Origin: Rhizosaccharibacter radicis
GTDB taxonomy: Bacteria > Pseudomonadota > Alphaproteobacteria > Acetobacterales > Acetobacteraceae
Length of the DNA stretch: 64,000 nucleotides
Assembly: GCA_024508355.1 (NCBI GenBank)
Contig: JAMZEJ010000006.1
Coordinates: forward strand, 1 to 64,000
Direction: 5' to 3'
The position numbers and the translations under genes are program-made. The notes under the pieces are model-generated. The model saw only the letters and a program-made list of their open reading frames with translations, did not search any database and was not told the origin of the DNA. Of the stretch, positions 19,025 through 27,203 are shown one piece after another; the first letter of the stretch is position 1; each line of letters opens with the position of its first letter.

Positions 19025-21547
19025 TCATGGAGCCGGCGCGCGGAGCCGACGAGCAAGGGCCGCACGGCCCGCGCGAGGGAGGGTCGCGGGGATGGCCGTC
19101 GCGGCAGGAAGCATTGGAGGCTTCCCGTCTTCCTGGACGAGGGCAAGGCGGCCGCCTCTGGCCGAACCAGTCGTCGACGCAGGCAAGAGGATCGAGTCGC
19201 CGCCGAGAGGGAACGAGGACGGGCGTTCCAGGAGCCGGTCGAACTGCTGCAGCCAGGTCGCCCAACTCGGCAGGTCGCCCTGCCATGGAGGGAGGCGGTG
19301 CGTGCGGCGGGCCGGACGGTCTCCATGGTCCAGCACCGCCGCCGCCATGGCATCGGTATCGCCATACGGCACCTGAATCAGCCGCCCCGACGCCGCGAGC
19401 GACTCCGCGTTGCCGCAGCCTTCGAAGCTGATGACACGCAGTCCCGCCAGCGCCGCTTCCATGCCGGCGAGGCCGTACGCCTCTTCCCGTGAGGTGGTGA
19501 GAAACAGATCCGCGGCCGACAGGAAGCGGCCGACATCCTCCTGCTCGCCGAGCAGGCGCACGCGTCTATCGAGGCCGGCGCGCTCGATGTCGTGTTGGCA
19601 GAGGGCCCCGAAGAAGCGGTCGGGCATGGGACCGATCCACAGGAAGCAGGCCTGGCGCAGGGCGCTGTGATCCGGCGCCGAGACACTCCGGGCGATCACG
19701 CGCTGGGCGACCTTGATAAAGAGGTCGGTGCCTTTCCGGAATTCGACCTGGCCACAGCCCACCACGACAAGCGCGTCGGGCGGGAGGCGCAATTCGGTGC
19801 GCAGGCCGTGCCAGTGCTCGCGACTGCTCACGGCCACCTGCGGTGGCGTGACCCCGTTGGGGATCACGTTCAAGCGGTCGCGCGGCAGATCGTAATGGGC
19901 GCAGAGCGCGTCGCGCGCCACGACGGACACGGTGATCATGGCCGATGCAGAGCCGGCCAGCATGCGGATCGTATCCGCGCCTCCGAGCGCTGCGTCCAGG
20001 CTGATCGGCATCTCGTGCAGCCAGACCACGGGCCGGATCTTGAGTGCGGAGACGATCGGCACCGCGTCCCGCATGGCCGCGGTGTTGAGCACCACGATCC
20101 CGTCGGGCATGTCGCGGATGAAGGAGAACAACAAATCGGCCAGTGCCGACAAACGAGCCGGATGCGGTATCCCGACCGGAAGCGCCACGGTGTCGGCGAC
20201 GCTCTCGAAACCGGGCCGCATCGGACCGTCCTGGAACAACAGGACCCGGCACCGCCCCGGTGACGCAGCATTGATCGCCTTCGCCGCGTTCAGCGCGCAC
20301 AGCACCGCTCCGGAGCGGCTGGCTTCGTGCGACACCAGCAGGATCGGACGGCCACCGGCGCGCGGAGCAGATGCGACGGTTACCGCATCGCCGGCGGGAC
20401 CGCGCCAGGGATGATCCTGCAGGCGTCGGGGGCACGGGCCGCGTCCCTCGGACCGCCCCTTGAACAGGAAATGCGACAGCGGTCCGGTGCGGTGGCTGGC
20501 GACGTCCGGGTTCACCGCGAGATAGTAGCTGGGGTCGAACCCCGAGGAGAGCGTGAGCCGCTGCGCTTCCGGATGGTCCAGATAGTAACCGAGCGGCCCC
20601 CAGCGGTGATCGGCCGCTTCCGGCACCTGAGCCAGGAACCGGGCTGTGTCGAAGAAGGAATTCGGATCCCGGTTGGGTTCCCGCGAGCCATATTTGACGT
20701 AGTGGAGGAAGGGCGGCACCCCGGACGCTTCCACGTCCGGGTGATGGCGGCGGTAGAAGGCGGTGTCGAACAACGGATGCGGATCACGCTCCTCCCGGAT
20801 CCCGTCGCTCAAGAAGTGCAGCAGAGGGTCCAATCCTTCGCGGGACACGTCGGCATTCCGCAGCCGGTAGAAATCGGGATCGAAGAACGGGCACAGCTCG
20901 CCGTTGGGATGTAGCCGGTCGGGCGCCGCGACCATCGGATGCGGCGATACGCCCTCCGCGGCACCGCTGACCCGGAAGTGCGACAGCGGATCGAGTCCGG
21001 CGGCCGCGACGTCGGGCCGCTGCTGCCGGTAATGCGCAGGATCGAAAAGCGGATGGGGCGGGATGCCCGCGCGCCAGCCCTCCTCGACATAGTGCAGCAG
21101 CAGCGAGCCGCGCTGGATGCCGACACGTTCACGGTAGAAGCGAGGGTCGAAGAAGCTGTTCGGCGCGATGTCGGCGCCCGGTTCCTCATCCAGAAGGCAG
21201 GCGAGGTAACGGAAGGGAGGGCCCCCGGGCTCGCATCGCCGGAGGAAGCCGAGATCCACCAGCGGATGCGGATCGTGGCCGGCGGCGGCACCGATCCGCA
21301 GGAAATGGAGAAACAGATCGGGCATGTCCGGCGGCAGCTTCGCACGGGCGCGGTAAAATGCCGGATCGAAGAGGGGGGTTGGGCTGCGGCCTTCCCGCAG
21401 GCCAGCGGTCAGGAAGTGCTCGAGCGGATCGCCTCCCGCCGCGGCGACATCCGGATGGAGGCGATGATAGGATGCAGGGCGAAGCACGAGGGCGATGAAG
21501 GCCCGTTCCGCTTCCGTCGGCGCCGACCTCCATGTCGTGTCGCCCAT
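19025..21547 (-). CDS. Family 4 glycosyltransferase with an N-terminal array of about nine short repeats
   Basis: The 840-residue protein has two parts. Residues of about 25-385 hold roughly nine degenerate units of 32-55 residues on the theme FDPxxYRxxxPDVxxxGxDPLxHFLxxGxxEGRxP. Residues of about 405-770 form a GT-B glycosyltransferase: a SHEASRSGAVLCAL start to the N-terminal Rossmann half, VIPNGVTPP, GCGQVEFRKGTDLFIKVA, and the nucleotide-sugar motif REEAYGLAGMEA with the E-x7-E arrangement of GT4. It probably transfers a sugar onto a surface polysaccharide or protein; donor and acceptor are unknown. No signal peptide is present, so it acts in the cytoplasm. Two tiny genes lie upstream on the same strand. 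The C-terminal 70 residues are low complexity. Confidence 0.85.
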   Translation of the reverse strand: MGDTTWRSAPTEAERAFIALVLRPASYHRLHPDVAAAGGDPLEHFLTAGLREGRSPTPLFDPAFYRARAKLPPDMPDLFLHFLRIGAAAGHDPHPLVDLGFLRRCEPGGPPFRYLACLLDEEPGADIAPNSFFDPRFYRERVGIQRGSLLLHYVEEGWRAGIPPHPLFDPAHYRQQRPDVAAAGLDPLSHFRVSGAAEGVSPHPMVAAPDRLHPNGELCPFFDPDFYRLRNADVSREGLDPLLHFLSDGIREERDPHPLFDTAFYRRHHPDVEASGVPPFLHYVKYGSREPNRDPNSFFDTARFLAQVPEAADHRWGPLGYYLDHPEAQRLTLSSGFDPSYYLAVNPDVASHRTGPLSHFLFKGRSEGRGPCPRRLQDHPWRGPAGDAVTVASAPRAGGRPILLVSHEASRSGAVLCALNAAKAINAASPGRCRVLLFQDGPMRPGFESVADTVALPVGIPHPARLSALADLLFSFIRDMPDGIVVLNTAAMRDAVPIVSALKIRPVVWLHEMPISLDAALGGADTIRMLAGSASAMITVSVVARDALCAHYDLPRDRLNVIPNGVTPPQVAVSSREHWHGLRTELRLPPDALVVVGCGQVEFRKGTDLFIKVAQRVIARSVSAPDHSALRQACFLWIGPMPDRFFGALCQHDIERAGLDRRVRLLGEQEDVGRFLSAADLFLTTSREEAYGLAGMEAALAGLRVISFEGCGNAESLAASGRLIQVPYGDTDAMAAAVLDHGDRPARRTHRLPPWQGDLPSWATWLQQFDRLLERPSSFPLGGDSILLPASTTGSARGGRLALVQEDGKPPMLPAATAIPATLPRAGRAALARRLRAPAP

Positions 21548-21641
21548 GCCGAATCCCTTCGCGACGATGATCTGCGCGAACAGGGTGCTCCGGTAATCTC
21601 TAAGTCTTGGTTAACGATTCCGGGCCCGGGCGGACGATGTT

Positions 21642-21815
21642 CTAGCCGTCATCATGGTCGAGCCGCACCGCCTCGCGGAGGCGCCAGCCCTGACCCTCTT
21701 CCACGAGGCGGTCGATCAGCACGGTATCCTCGATGAAATCCCCTTCGCTGAAGCTGTTGAAGGAGTGGATCACGATGACCCCATGGCGGCCATCGGGTGC
21801 GTGGAAGCTGCTCAT
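21642..21815 (-). CDS. Small hypothetical protein, 57 residues
   Basis: The frame runs from ATG 21815 to TAG 21642. It encodes an acidic protein beginning MSSFHAPDGRHGVIVIHSFN and ending RLREAVRLDHDDG. Composition is balanced, with few Arg/Pro runs, unlike the random frames around it, and it contains a hydrophobic VIVIH strand followed by an amphipathic IEDTVLIDRLVEEGQGWRLREA segment. The ribosome site is weak (AGG five bases before ATG). It lies 29 bases behind the 62-residue gene and 94 bases before the glycosyltransferase, on the same strand. I recognise no family. Confidence 0.5.
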   Translation of the reverse strand: MSSFHAPDGRHGVIVIHSFNSFSEGDFIEDTVLIDRLVEEGQGWRLREAVRLDHDDG

Positions 21816-21844
21816 GCCTGGAGGATACCCAATGCTGTAAGGAA

Positions 21845-22033
21845 TCAGGACGAGGGCGAGTCGGGAAACATGCGGTCGTAGAGCCGGGCTCGGGCCGCTT
21901 CGGTCCAGGTGCCGCGCCGGTCGTCGTGGCGCAGCACTTTGGCGGAGAGCCGCGTCAGGTTGTCCGGACGGAGCCTCGTTTCGATGACGATCGCTAGCGT
22001 CTCCGCCTCGGGATGGCTGACCTGTCGTGTCAT
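21845..22033 (-). CDS. Small hypothetical protein, 62 residues
   Basis: The frame from ATG 22033 to the TGA at 21845 encodes MTRQVSHPEAETLAIVIE at its start and LYDRMFPDSPSS at its end. AAGGAG lies nine bases before this ATG, which decides it over an upstream in-frame ATG at 22084. The protein is soluble with a predicted helical middle (LTRLSAKVLRHDDRRGTWTEAARARLYDRM). It is the first gene of a possible three-gene minus-strand unit with the 57-residue gene and the glycosyltransferase. It could be a regulator, but no helix-turn-helix or toxin-antitoxin family is recognised. Confidence 0.55.
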   Translation of the reverse strand: MTRQVSHPEAETLAIVIETRLRPDNLTRLSAKVLRHDDRRGTWTEAARARLYDRMFPDSPSS

Positions 22034-22183
22034 CGATCCTGTCTCCTTACGGCTTCGAGCAGGGAACGAGGTGGTTGTGGCCATCCTGTGGCCGCCATGT
22101 GACGATCTGCTCCGGCCCCATGGCGACCGCAGGACGACGCCACAGGAAGCAGGGATGCATTAGATGCCTGGATTTAAAGCATC

Positions 22184-22975
22184 ATGAACGGCGCGGCACG
22201 CACGGCGGTGTGTGGCACGCTGTTCCTGATGCTGTTGTTGTTCGGCAACAACACCTCGAGCGCCTCGCCCTTGCCCTTGCCGGGGGTGTCGGCTGCGGAT
22301 CGCCGACGGGAGGTGGACATCGACTCGGTCCCATGGCGTTCGCTGGGACGCGTGCAGACAGAGCTCGGAGGCCGCTGCACCGGCTTCCTGGTCGCGCCGC
22401 GCGTGGTGATGACGGCCGCGCATTGCTTGTTCGTGCCGCGTACCGGGCACTTCCTCCAGCCGAGCTCGGTGCATGTTCTGATGGGCTATCGCCGGGGCGT
22501 GTTCCGCGCGCACGCCCGGGCGGTCCGCTTCGTGATCCCGGCCGCCTTCGATCCGCGGCGGGAGAATGCGGGAGCGTCATCCGATCGCGCGGCGCTTCTG
22601 CTCGACCGCGCCGTGGGGGATGGGGCGGACCTGCTCGGAGAGGCGGAAAGCGGCAGCTCGCCGCCGCCGACGGGTGCCGCGGTGATGCTCGGGGGCTACG
22701 GCCAGGACCGCGACGAACTGGCGGTGGCGGACCCGGCCTGCCATCTGGTGGGCCGCTCCACGGACGGCGGTGGCCATCCGGTGCTGCTCCATGATTGCGA
22801 GGCGACGCGCGGCACCAGTGGGGCGCCGCTGCTGTGGCGAGCACCGGACGGCCGATGGCGTGCGATCGGCGTGCAGATCGAGGCCGTGACGAACGGCGCC
22901 GGGGGAATCGCCGCGCCGCTGGACGACGCGGCGGCGATCAGCGGTCCGGGGCCGGGTAGGTCCGTGGATAGATGA
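22184..22975 (+). CDS. Secreted trypsin-like (S1 family) serine protease
   Basis: The 263-residue protein begins with a signal peptide (LFLMLLLFG core, residues 11-20). The chymotrypsin-fold triad is present: His80 in MTAAHC, Asp134 in ASSDRAALL and Ser212 in RGTSGAPLL. The nucleophile motif is GTSG instead of the classical GDSG, which resembles the bacterial glutamyl-endopeptidase/V8-like branch. Cys81 with Cys65, and Cys186 with Cys205, could form disulfides. It probably acts in the periplasm or outside the cell. The 3' end overlaps the convergent lptM by 38 bases. The upstream 150 bases are shared with the small genes on the other strand. Confidence 0.85.
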   Translation: MNGAARTAVCGTLFLMLLLFGNNTSSASPLPLPGVSAADRRREVDIDSVPWRSLGRVQTELGGRCTGFLVAPRVVMTAAHCLFVPRTGHFLQPSSVHVLMGYRRGVFRAHARAVRFVIPAAFDPRRENAGASSDRAALLLDRAVGDGADLLGEAESGSSPPPTGAAVMLGGYGQDRDELAVADPACHLVGRSTDGGGHPVLLHDCEATRGTSGAPLLWRAPDGRWRAIGVQIEAVTNGAGGIAAPLDDAAAISGPGPGRSVDR

Positions 22976-23087
22976 TCTGATCGTTCGGCCCCGGCGCTTC
23001 CGGCGGGCCCTTCTTGCCGCAGCCGGCGAGCCCAATCGCCAGAAGGGTTACGGCAAGCCCCGCGAGGGCAGGACGGATCGCCGTCAT
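22938..23087 (-). CDS. lptM: LPS translocon maturation chaperone LptM (YifL family) lipoprotein
   Basis: This 49-residue lipoprotein has a signal peptide ending in the lipobox [12 protein letters not shown] then follows directly, the hallmark of LptM/YifL (CGxKGPLxxP). In E. coli LptM binds the LptDE translocon and helps its oxidative assembly in the outer membrane. The ATG at 23087 overlaps the argH stop by four bases (ATGA), so it is translationally coupled to argH, the usual order. Its last 38 bases are antisense to the end of the protease gene. In most relatives lysA comes next; here it does not. Confidence 0.87.
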   Translation of the reverse strand: MTAIRPALAGLAVTLLAIGLAGCGKKGPPEAPGPNDQIIYPRTYPAPDR

Positions 23088-24547
23088 GCTGCCGCTCCTA
23101 GCCGCTCGAGCCACGCCGCCGCCTGGGCTGCCACCCTCTCGGGCGCCGTGCCGCCCTCGCTGCGGCGGGACGCGACGGACGCGTCCACGGTCAGGACCCC
23201 GAACAGCTCCTGGGTGATGCGCGGTTCCTCGGCCTGCATCTCGGCCAGCGACAGATCGGCGAGGTCGACGCCCTTCCGCTCGGCCGCCGCGACCAGGCGG
23301 CCGGTGACGTGGTGCGCGGTGCGGAACGGCAGCCGCAGCGCGCGCACCAGCCAGTCGGCGAGATCGGTGGCGGTGGAAAAGCCGGAGCCCGCCAGCGCGC
23401 GCATGCGATCGGTGCGGGCGCGCATGTCGCGCACCATGCCGTCGGTGGCGGCGAGGCACAGCGTCGCGGCGTCGGTGGCGTCGAATACCGGCTCCTTGTC
23501 CTCCTGCATGTCCTTCGCATAGGCCAGCGGCAGGCCCTTCATCACCGTCAGCAGCCCGACCAGCGCGCCGGTGATGCGGCCGCCCTTGGCCCGGGTCAGC
23601 TCGGCCGCGTCCGGATTGCGCTTCTGCGGCATGATGGAGGAGCCGGTGGTGAAGCCGTCCGAGAGCTGGATGAAGCCGAAGGGTGCGGAGCACCAGATCA
23701 CGATCTCCTCGGCGAAGCGCGACAGATGCATGGCCAGGATGCTCAGCGCGGCGAGATATTCGAGCGCGAAATCCCGGTCCGACACCGCATCGAGCGAATT
23801 CGCCGTCGGCCGGTCGAAGCCCAGCAGCTCCGCCGTGAGGCGGCGGTCGATCGGGAACGAAGTGCCGGCCAGCGCCGCCGAGCCCAACGGACATTCGTTC
23901 AGCCGCCGGCGCGCGTCCGCCAGCCGGCCGCGGTCGCGGCTCAGCATCTCGACATAGGCGAGCAGATGGTGGCCGAACGTCACCGGCTGCGCGGTCTGGA
24001 GGTGGGTGAAGCCCGGCATCGGATCGGCCGCATGTTCGGCGGCTCGCCGGGCAAGCGACCGCATGAGCGCCGCGACCTGTCCGTCGAGGCCGTCGATGGC
24101 ATCGCGCACCCAGAGGCGGAAGTCCGTCGCGACCTGGTCGTTGCGGGACCGCGCGGTGTGCAGCCGCTTGCCGGGCTCGCCGACGCGCTCGCTCAGCCGC
24201 GCCTCGATGTTCATGTGGATGTCTTCGAGCGCGATATCGAACCGGAACCGGCCTTCCTCGATCTCGACCGCGATGCCGTGCAGCCCCTCGCGGATCGCCT
24301 GCTCCTCGTCCGGCAGCAGCAGCCCGACCTTGAGCAGCATGGCGGCGTGGGCGAGCGAACCCCTGATGTCCTGCCGCCACAGCGCCCGGTCGAAGCCGAT
24401 GGACGCGTTGATCTCCTGCATGATCGCGGCGGGACCGCCAGCGAAACGCCCGCCCCATTGGGCGTTGGAGGGGGGCGGCGGGGAAGCACTGGCGGCGGCC
24501 GTCGGCGCGGCACGCTTTCCGCCGGCTTCGTCAGCTTCTAAAGACAT
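23084..24547 (-). CDS. argH: Argininosuccinate lyase
   Basis: ArgH splits argininosuccinate into arginine and fumarate, the last step of arginine synthesis. The 487-residue protein has the fumarase/aspartase-superfamily signature [12 protein letters not shown] (serine pair 303-304, the catalytic serine loop), [12 protein letters not shown] for substrate binding, and [17 protein letters not shown]. An extra 25-residue Ala/Pro-rich N-terminus precedes the family start at NAQWGGRF; no other start codon lies between, so 24547 is used. The start codon overlaps the divergent TlpA gene's first possible ATG. The stop overlaps lptM. Confidence 0.95.
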   Translation of the reverse strand: MSLEADEAGGKRAAPTAAASASPPPPSNAQWGGRFAGGPAAIMQEINASIGFDRALWRQDIRGSLAHAAMLLKVGLLLPDEEQAIREGLHGIAVEIEEGRFRFDIALEDIHMNIEARLSERVGEPGKRLHTARSRNDQVATDFRLWVRDAIDGLDGQVAALMRSLARRAAEHAADPMPGFTHLQTAQPVTFGHHLLAYVEMLSRDRGRLADARRRLNECPLGSAALAGTSFPIDRRLTAELLGFDRPTANSLDAVSDRDFALEYLAALSILAMHLSRFAEEIVIWCSAPFGFIQLSDGFTTGSSIMPQKRNPDAAELTRAKGGRITGALVGLLTVMKGLPLAYAKDMQEDKEPVFDATDAATLCLAATDGMVRDMRARTDRMRALAGSGFSTATDLADWLVRALRLPFRTAHHVTGRLVAAAERKGVDLADLSLAEMQAEEPRITQELFGVLTVDASVASRRSEGGTAPERVAAQAAAWLERLGAAA

Positions 24548-24551
24548 GGGG

Positions 24552-25142
24552 ATGTCCCGGATCATGCAGAAATTCGTTCGCCGCGGCGTTCTCGCGGCTG
24601 GCGGGACCCTACTGGGGGCGCTGACGGCGCGCAAATGGCTGCCGGCCGAAAGCCGTGCCGAGGAGCCGCCGCCGGCCGGGCCGCACATGGCCTTGCCGTC
24701 GGCCATCGTCGCTCATCCGCCGACGGCGCTGCCGCCGTTCGGCTTCACCGACGAGAACGGCCGCCCGCGCTCGCTCGCCGACTACAAGGGGCGGCCCGTG
24801 GTGCTGAATTTCTGGGCCACGTGGTGCGTGCCCTGCGTGTCCGAGCTGCCGGCGTTGTCGCGGCTGGCGGCGGCGACGGCTCCCGACGGCGTCGCGGTGT
24901 TGACCGTTTCGGTCGATCGGGGCGGGGTGGACGCGGTGCAGCGTTTCTTCCGCAGCCACGCGATCGTTGGTCTGCCGGTGCTGAGCGATCCGCACAGCGC
25001 CGCGCTTTCGGCCCTGAACATCGACGGCATTCCCACGACGCTGCTGGTCGACCGCGAGGGTCGCGAGCGCGCCCGCGCCCAGGGCGCGATCGACTGGAAC
25101 CAGCCGGACAGCCGGGACGTGCTGCGCCGTCTGATCGGCTGA
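24552..25142 (+). CDS. TlpA-like periplasmic thiol-disulfide oxidoreductase
   Basis: The 196-residue protein has an N-terminal membrane/export segment ([16 protein letters not shown], with a twin-Arg resembling a Tat signal) and a thioredoxin fold with the active site FWATWCVPC (Cys92, Cys95) and the cis-proline in [12 protein letters not shown]. TlpA-like proteins reduce or oxidise disulfides in the periplasm, for example during cytochrome c or oxidase assembly. Three in-frame ATGs are possible (24546, 24552, 24564); the first overlaps the argH start codon on the other strand. The choice of 24552 is arbitrary within this set. The pairing with divergent argH is common in alphaproteobacteria. 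Confidence 0.88.
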   Translation: MSRIMQKFVRRGVLAAGGTLLGALTARKWLPAESRAEEPPPAGPHMALPSAIVAHPPTALPPFGFTDENGRPRSLADYKGRPVVLNFWATWCVPCVSELPALSRLAAATAPDGVAVLTVSVDRGGVDAVQRFFRSHAIVGLPVLSDPHSAALSALNIDGIPTTLLVDREGRERARAQGAIDWNQPDSRDVLRRLIG

Positions 25143-25164
25143 GGCCACAGCCCTCCGGACAGAG

Positions 25165-25971
25165 CTATTTCTGTTCGTAGGTGGTCACCTCGAAGCCGGC
25201 CAGCCAGGCATTTCCGAACGCGGTGGACAGGGCGACGTCGGTGGCATCGCGGCCGCGCGCCATCAGGATGCGGCCGATGCGCGGCTTGTTGTGGCGTGCG
25301 TCGAAGGTGTACCACTGGCCGCCGAGATACACGTCGAACCAGGCGGAGAAATCCATCGGATCGTCCACGGGCGGCACGCCGATGTCGCCGAGATAGCCGG
25401 TGCAGTAGCGCGCCGGGATGTTCATGCAGCGGCACAGCGTCACGGCCAGATGCGCGAAGTCGCGGCACACCCCGCGACGCTCGCTGAAGGCCTCGTAGGC
25501 GGTGCGAGTGGCGCGCGCATGCTCGTAGCCGAAGGTGATGCGGTTGTGGGCGTAGTCCACGATCGCCTGCACCCGGGCCCAGCCGGGCTCGACATGGCCG
25601 AACAGCGACCAGGCGGTGTCGGAGAGCCGGTCGGTCTCGCAATAGCGCGAGCCCAGCAGATAGACGAGCACCTCGTCGGGAAGCTCTTCCACCGGGATCT
25701 GCTTCGCATCGGGAGCGTAGGCGTCCGGCTGCCCGCTATCGGCGATTGTGAATTCGTTGCTGATCCTGAGCAGGCCCGGGGGCGCCACGACACGGGTGCA
25801 GACATTGCCGAACATGTCGCTGTAGTGGGTCGCGGGCACGGGCGGATCGAAGCTGATCTGGTGCGGTGTCTGCAGATCGGCGTCGCGGCTCGGGTGGATG
25901 CTCAGCATCAGCATCAGGGGCGTCGGGTTCGGCGAGTTGAACGAGATGTCGTAGCCGGCGCGGATCAGCAT
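25165..25971 (-). CDS. Transglutaminase-like protein, possible missing catalytic histidine
   Basis: The 268-residue protein has an N-terminal beta domain and a transglutaminase-core domain. The nucleophile cysteine is in RRGVCRDFAHL (Cys169). The expected histidine position reads DFSAWFDVYL, with serine (Ser209) where many relatives have histidine in HAW; the third position is in WYTFDARHN. It starts with ATG 25971 and a family-like MLIRAGYDISF. These bacterial proteins are thought to act as proteases or amidases rather than true crosslinkers. The second transglutaminase gene lies 76 bases upstream on the same strand. Function is not known; the serine may be normal in this subfamily. Confidence 0.8.
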   Translation of the reverse strand: MLIRAGYDISFNSPNPTPLMLMLSIHPSRDADLQTPHQISFDPPVPATHYSDMFGNVCTRVVAPPGLLRISNEFTIADSGQPDAYAPDAKQIPVEELPDEVLVYLLGSRYCETDRLSDTAWSLFGHVEPGWARVQAIVDYAHNRITFGYEHARATRTAYEAFSERRGVCRDFAHLAVTLCRCMNIPARYCTGYLGDIGVPPVDDPMDFSAWFDVYLGGQWYTFDARHNKPRIGRILMARGRDATDVALSTAFGNAWLAGFEVTTYEQK

Positions 25972-26047
25972 GCTGGGTTCGGTCCTGGGCAAGGGTTGGG
26001 GCGACGGGCGTCGCGCGGAGAAGGGCCGGCGAAGGAGGCCTTTCCGG

Positions 26048-27121
26048 TCAGGACGATCCACCGATTGCCGAACGATCCGGCATCGCACGGGTTCCGCCGC
26101 CAGCGGCCAGGCTCACGAGTTCGGCGACTCTCGGCGCCTGGGGCAGGATCGGCGCCGCGTCCGAGGACGACACCGAGACCGACACGCTCATGCCGACGCT
26201 GTCGGCGGGAAAGCCCGTCCAGGTGCCGGCGAGCGGCACCGCCTGATGCCAGTCGCGCACGCTGGCGACCCGGATCAGGTCCCGGGAACCGACGATGTCG
26301 TTGGTCGGATCGAAGTCGGTCCAGCCGAGGCCGGGCAGGAACACCTCGATCCAGGCGTGGGTGGAACCGCCGCCCAGCCGCGTCGCCACCCCGGCCGGGG
26401 CGACGGCGCGCGCCGTGTCGGAGTGTGTCGGCGCCCCACCCGGCGGCGCGGGCCGGGCAGGGTCGGCGCCCGGAGAATAGATGTAGCCGGTGACGAAGCG
26501 GGCGGCGAAGCCGAGGGAGCGCACCGCTTCCATCATCAGGATCGCGAAGTCGCGGCATGTGCCGTTGCGCAGCGCAAGCGTCCGCGCCGGCTCCTGCATG
26601 CCTTCCTCGAAGCGCGGCGTGTAGGTGAAGTCGCGGCGGATCTCGGCCGTCACGCTCCGCAGCAGGTCGAGCACCGGCACGGTGCCGGCGATGCTGGTGG
26701 CCTGGGCGCGGAGCAGGAACGAGCGCGCCCACGCATCCACCGCGTGACCGGGATCCGGGTAGTGCCGGTCCATGGTGCGGGCGAGATCGTGCCGGTCGTC
26801 CAGCTCGTAGGTGAAGGGCCACGACCGGGCATAGGGCGCCAGCATCTCCGGCTCCGGAACCACCGGGGTATGGTCCACCACCAGGCGGTTCAGGAAACGC
26901 AATTCCTTCGCACGGCCGCGGAAGCGCGCGAGGGTGATGTTGTTGCCCTGGGTGTCGAGGATGGAGCGCAGTTCGGCGGGGGCCGGGCCGATCTCGAGCT
27001 GCCAGTCCAGCAGCTTCTGGTCCACCGAGTCGCGCGGACGGAACATCATCCGGTGCTCGCCGAAGCCGACGGCGCGCCGGTAGCTGTAGGTCGTCTCGTG
27101 TTCCACGGTCAGAACCGGCAT
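26048..27121 (-). CDS. Transglutaminase-like protein with complete catalytic triad
   Basis: The 357-residue protein has an N-terminal bacterial transglutaminase-like domain (VLTVEHETTYSYRRAVGFGEH), then the core with Cys in RNGTCRDFA, His in STHAWIEVFLPG and Asp in WTDFDPTND. Start ATG 27121 is chosen because the family begins at this MPVLTVEH, with GGGGAAAG about seven bases before it; the frame is open further up. A Pro/Ala-rich loop of 25 residues separates cysteine and histidine. The 35-residue C-terminal tail is low complexity. With the downstream homologue it forms a two-gene unit. Role in peptide or amide cleavage is inference. Confidence 0.83.
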   Translation of the reverse strand: MPVLTVEHETTYSYRRAVGFGEHRMMFRPRDSVDQKLLDWQLEIGPAPAELRSILDTQGNNITLARFRGRAKELRFLNRLVVDHTPVVPEPEMLAPYARSWPFTYELDDRHDLARTMDRHYPDPGHAVDAWARSFLLRAQATSIAGTVPVLDLLRSVTAEIRRDFTYTPRFEEGMQEPARTLALRNGTCRDFAILMMEAVRSLGFAARFVTGYIYSPGADPARPAPPGGAPTHSDTARAVAPAGVATRLGGGSTHAWIEVFLPGLGWTDFDPTNDIVGSRDLIRVASVRDWHQAVPLAGTWTGFPADSVGMSVSVSVSSSDAAPILPQAPRVAELVSLAAGGGTRAMPDRSAIGGSS

Positions 27122-27203
27122 ATAGTCTTTCCCCGCGGTTTCCGTCGCCGGAGCGGCATGCGCGCCCTGCGGAACCTCCACTGCTGCCCAGGATGCGTGC
27201 ACC

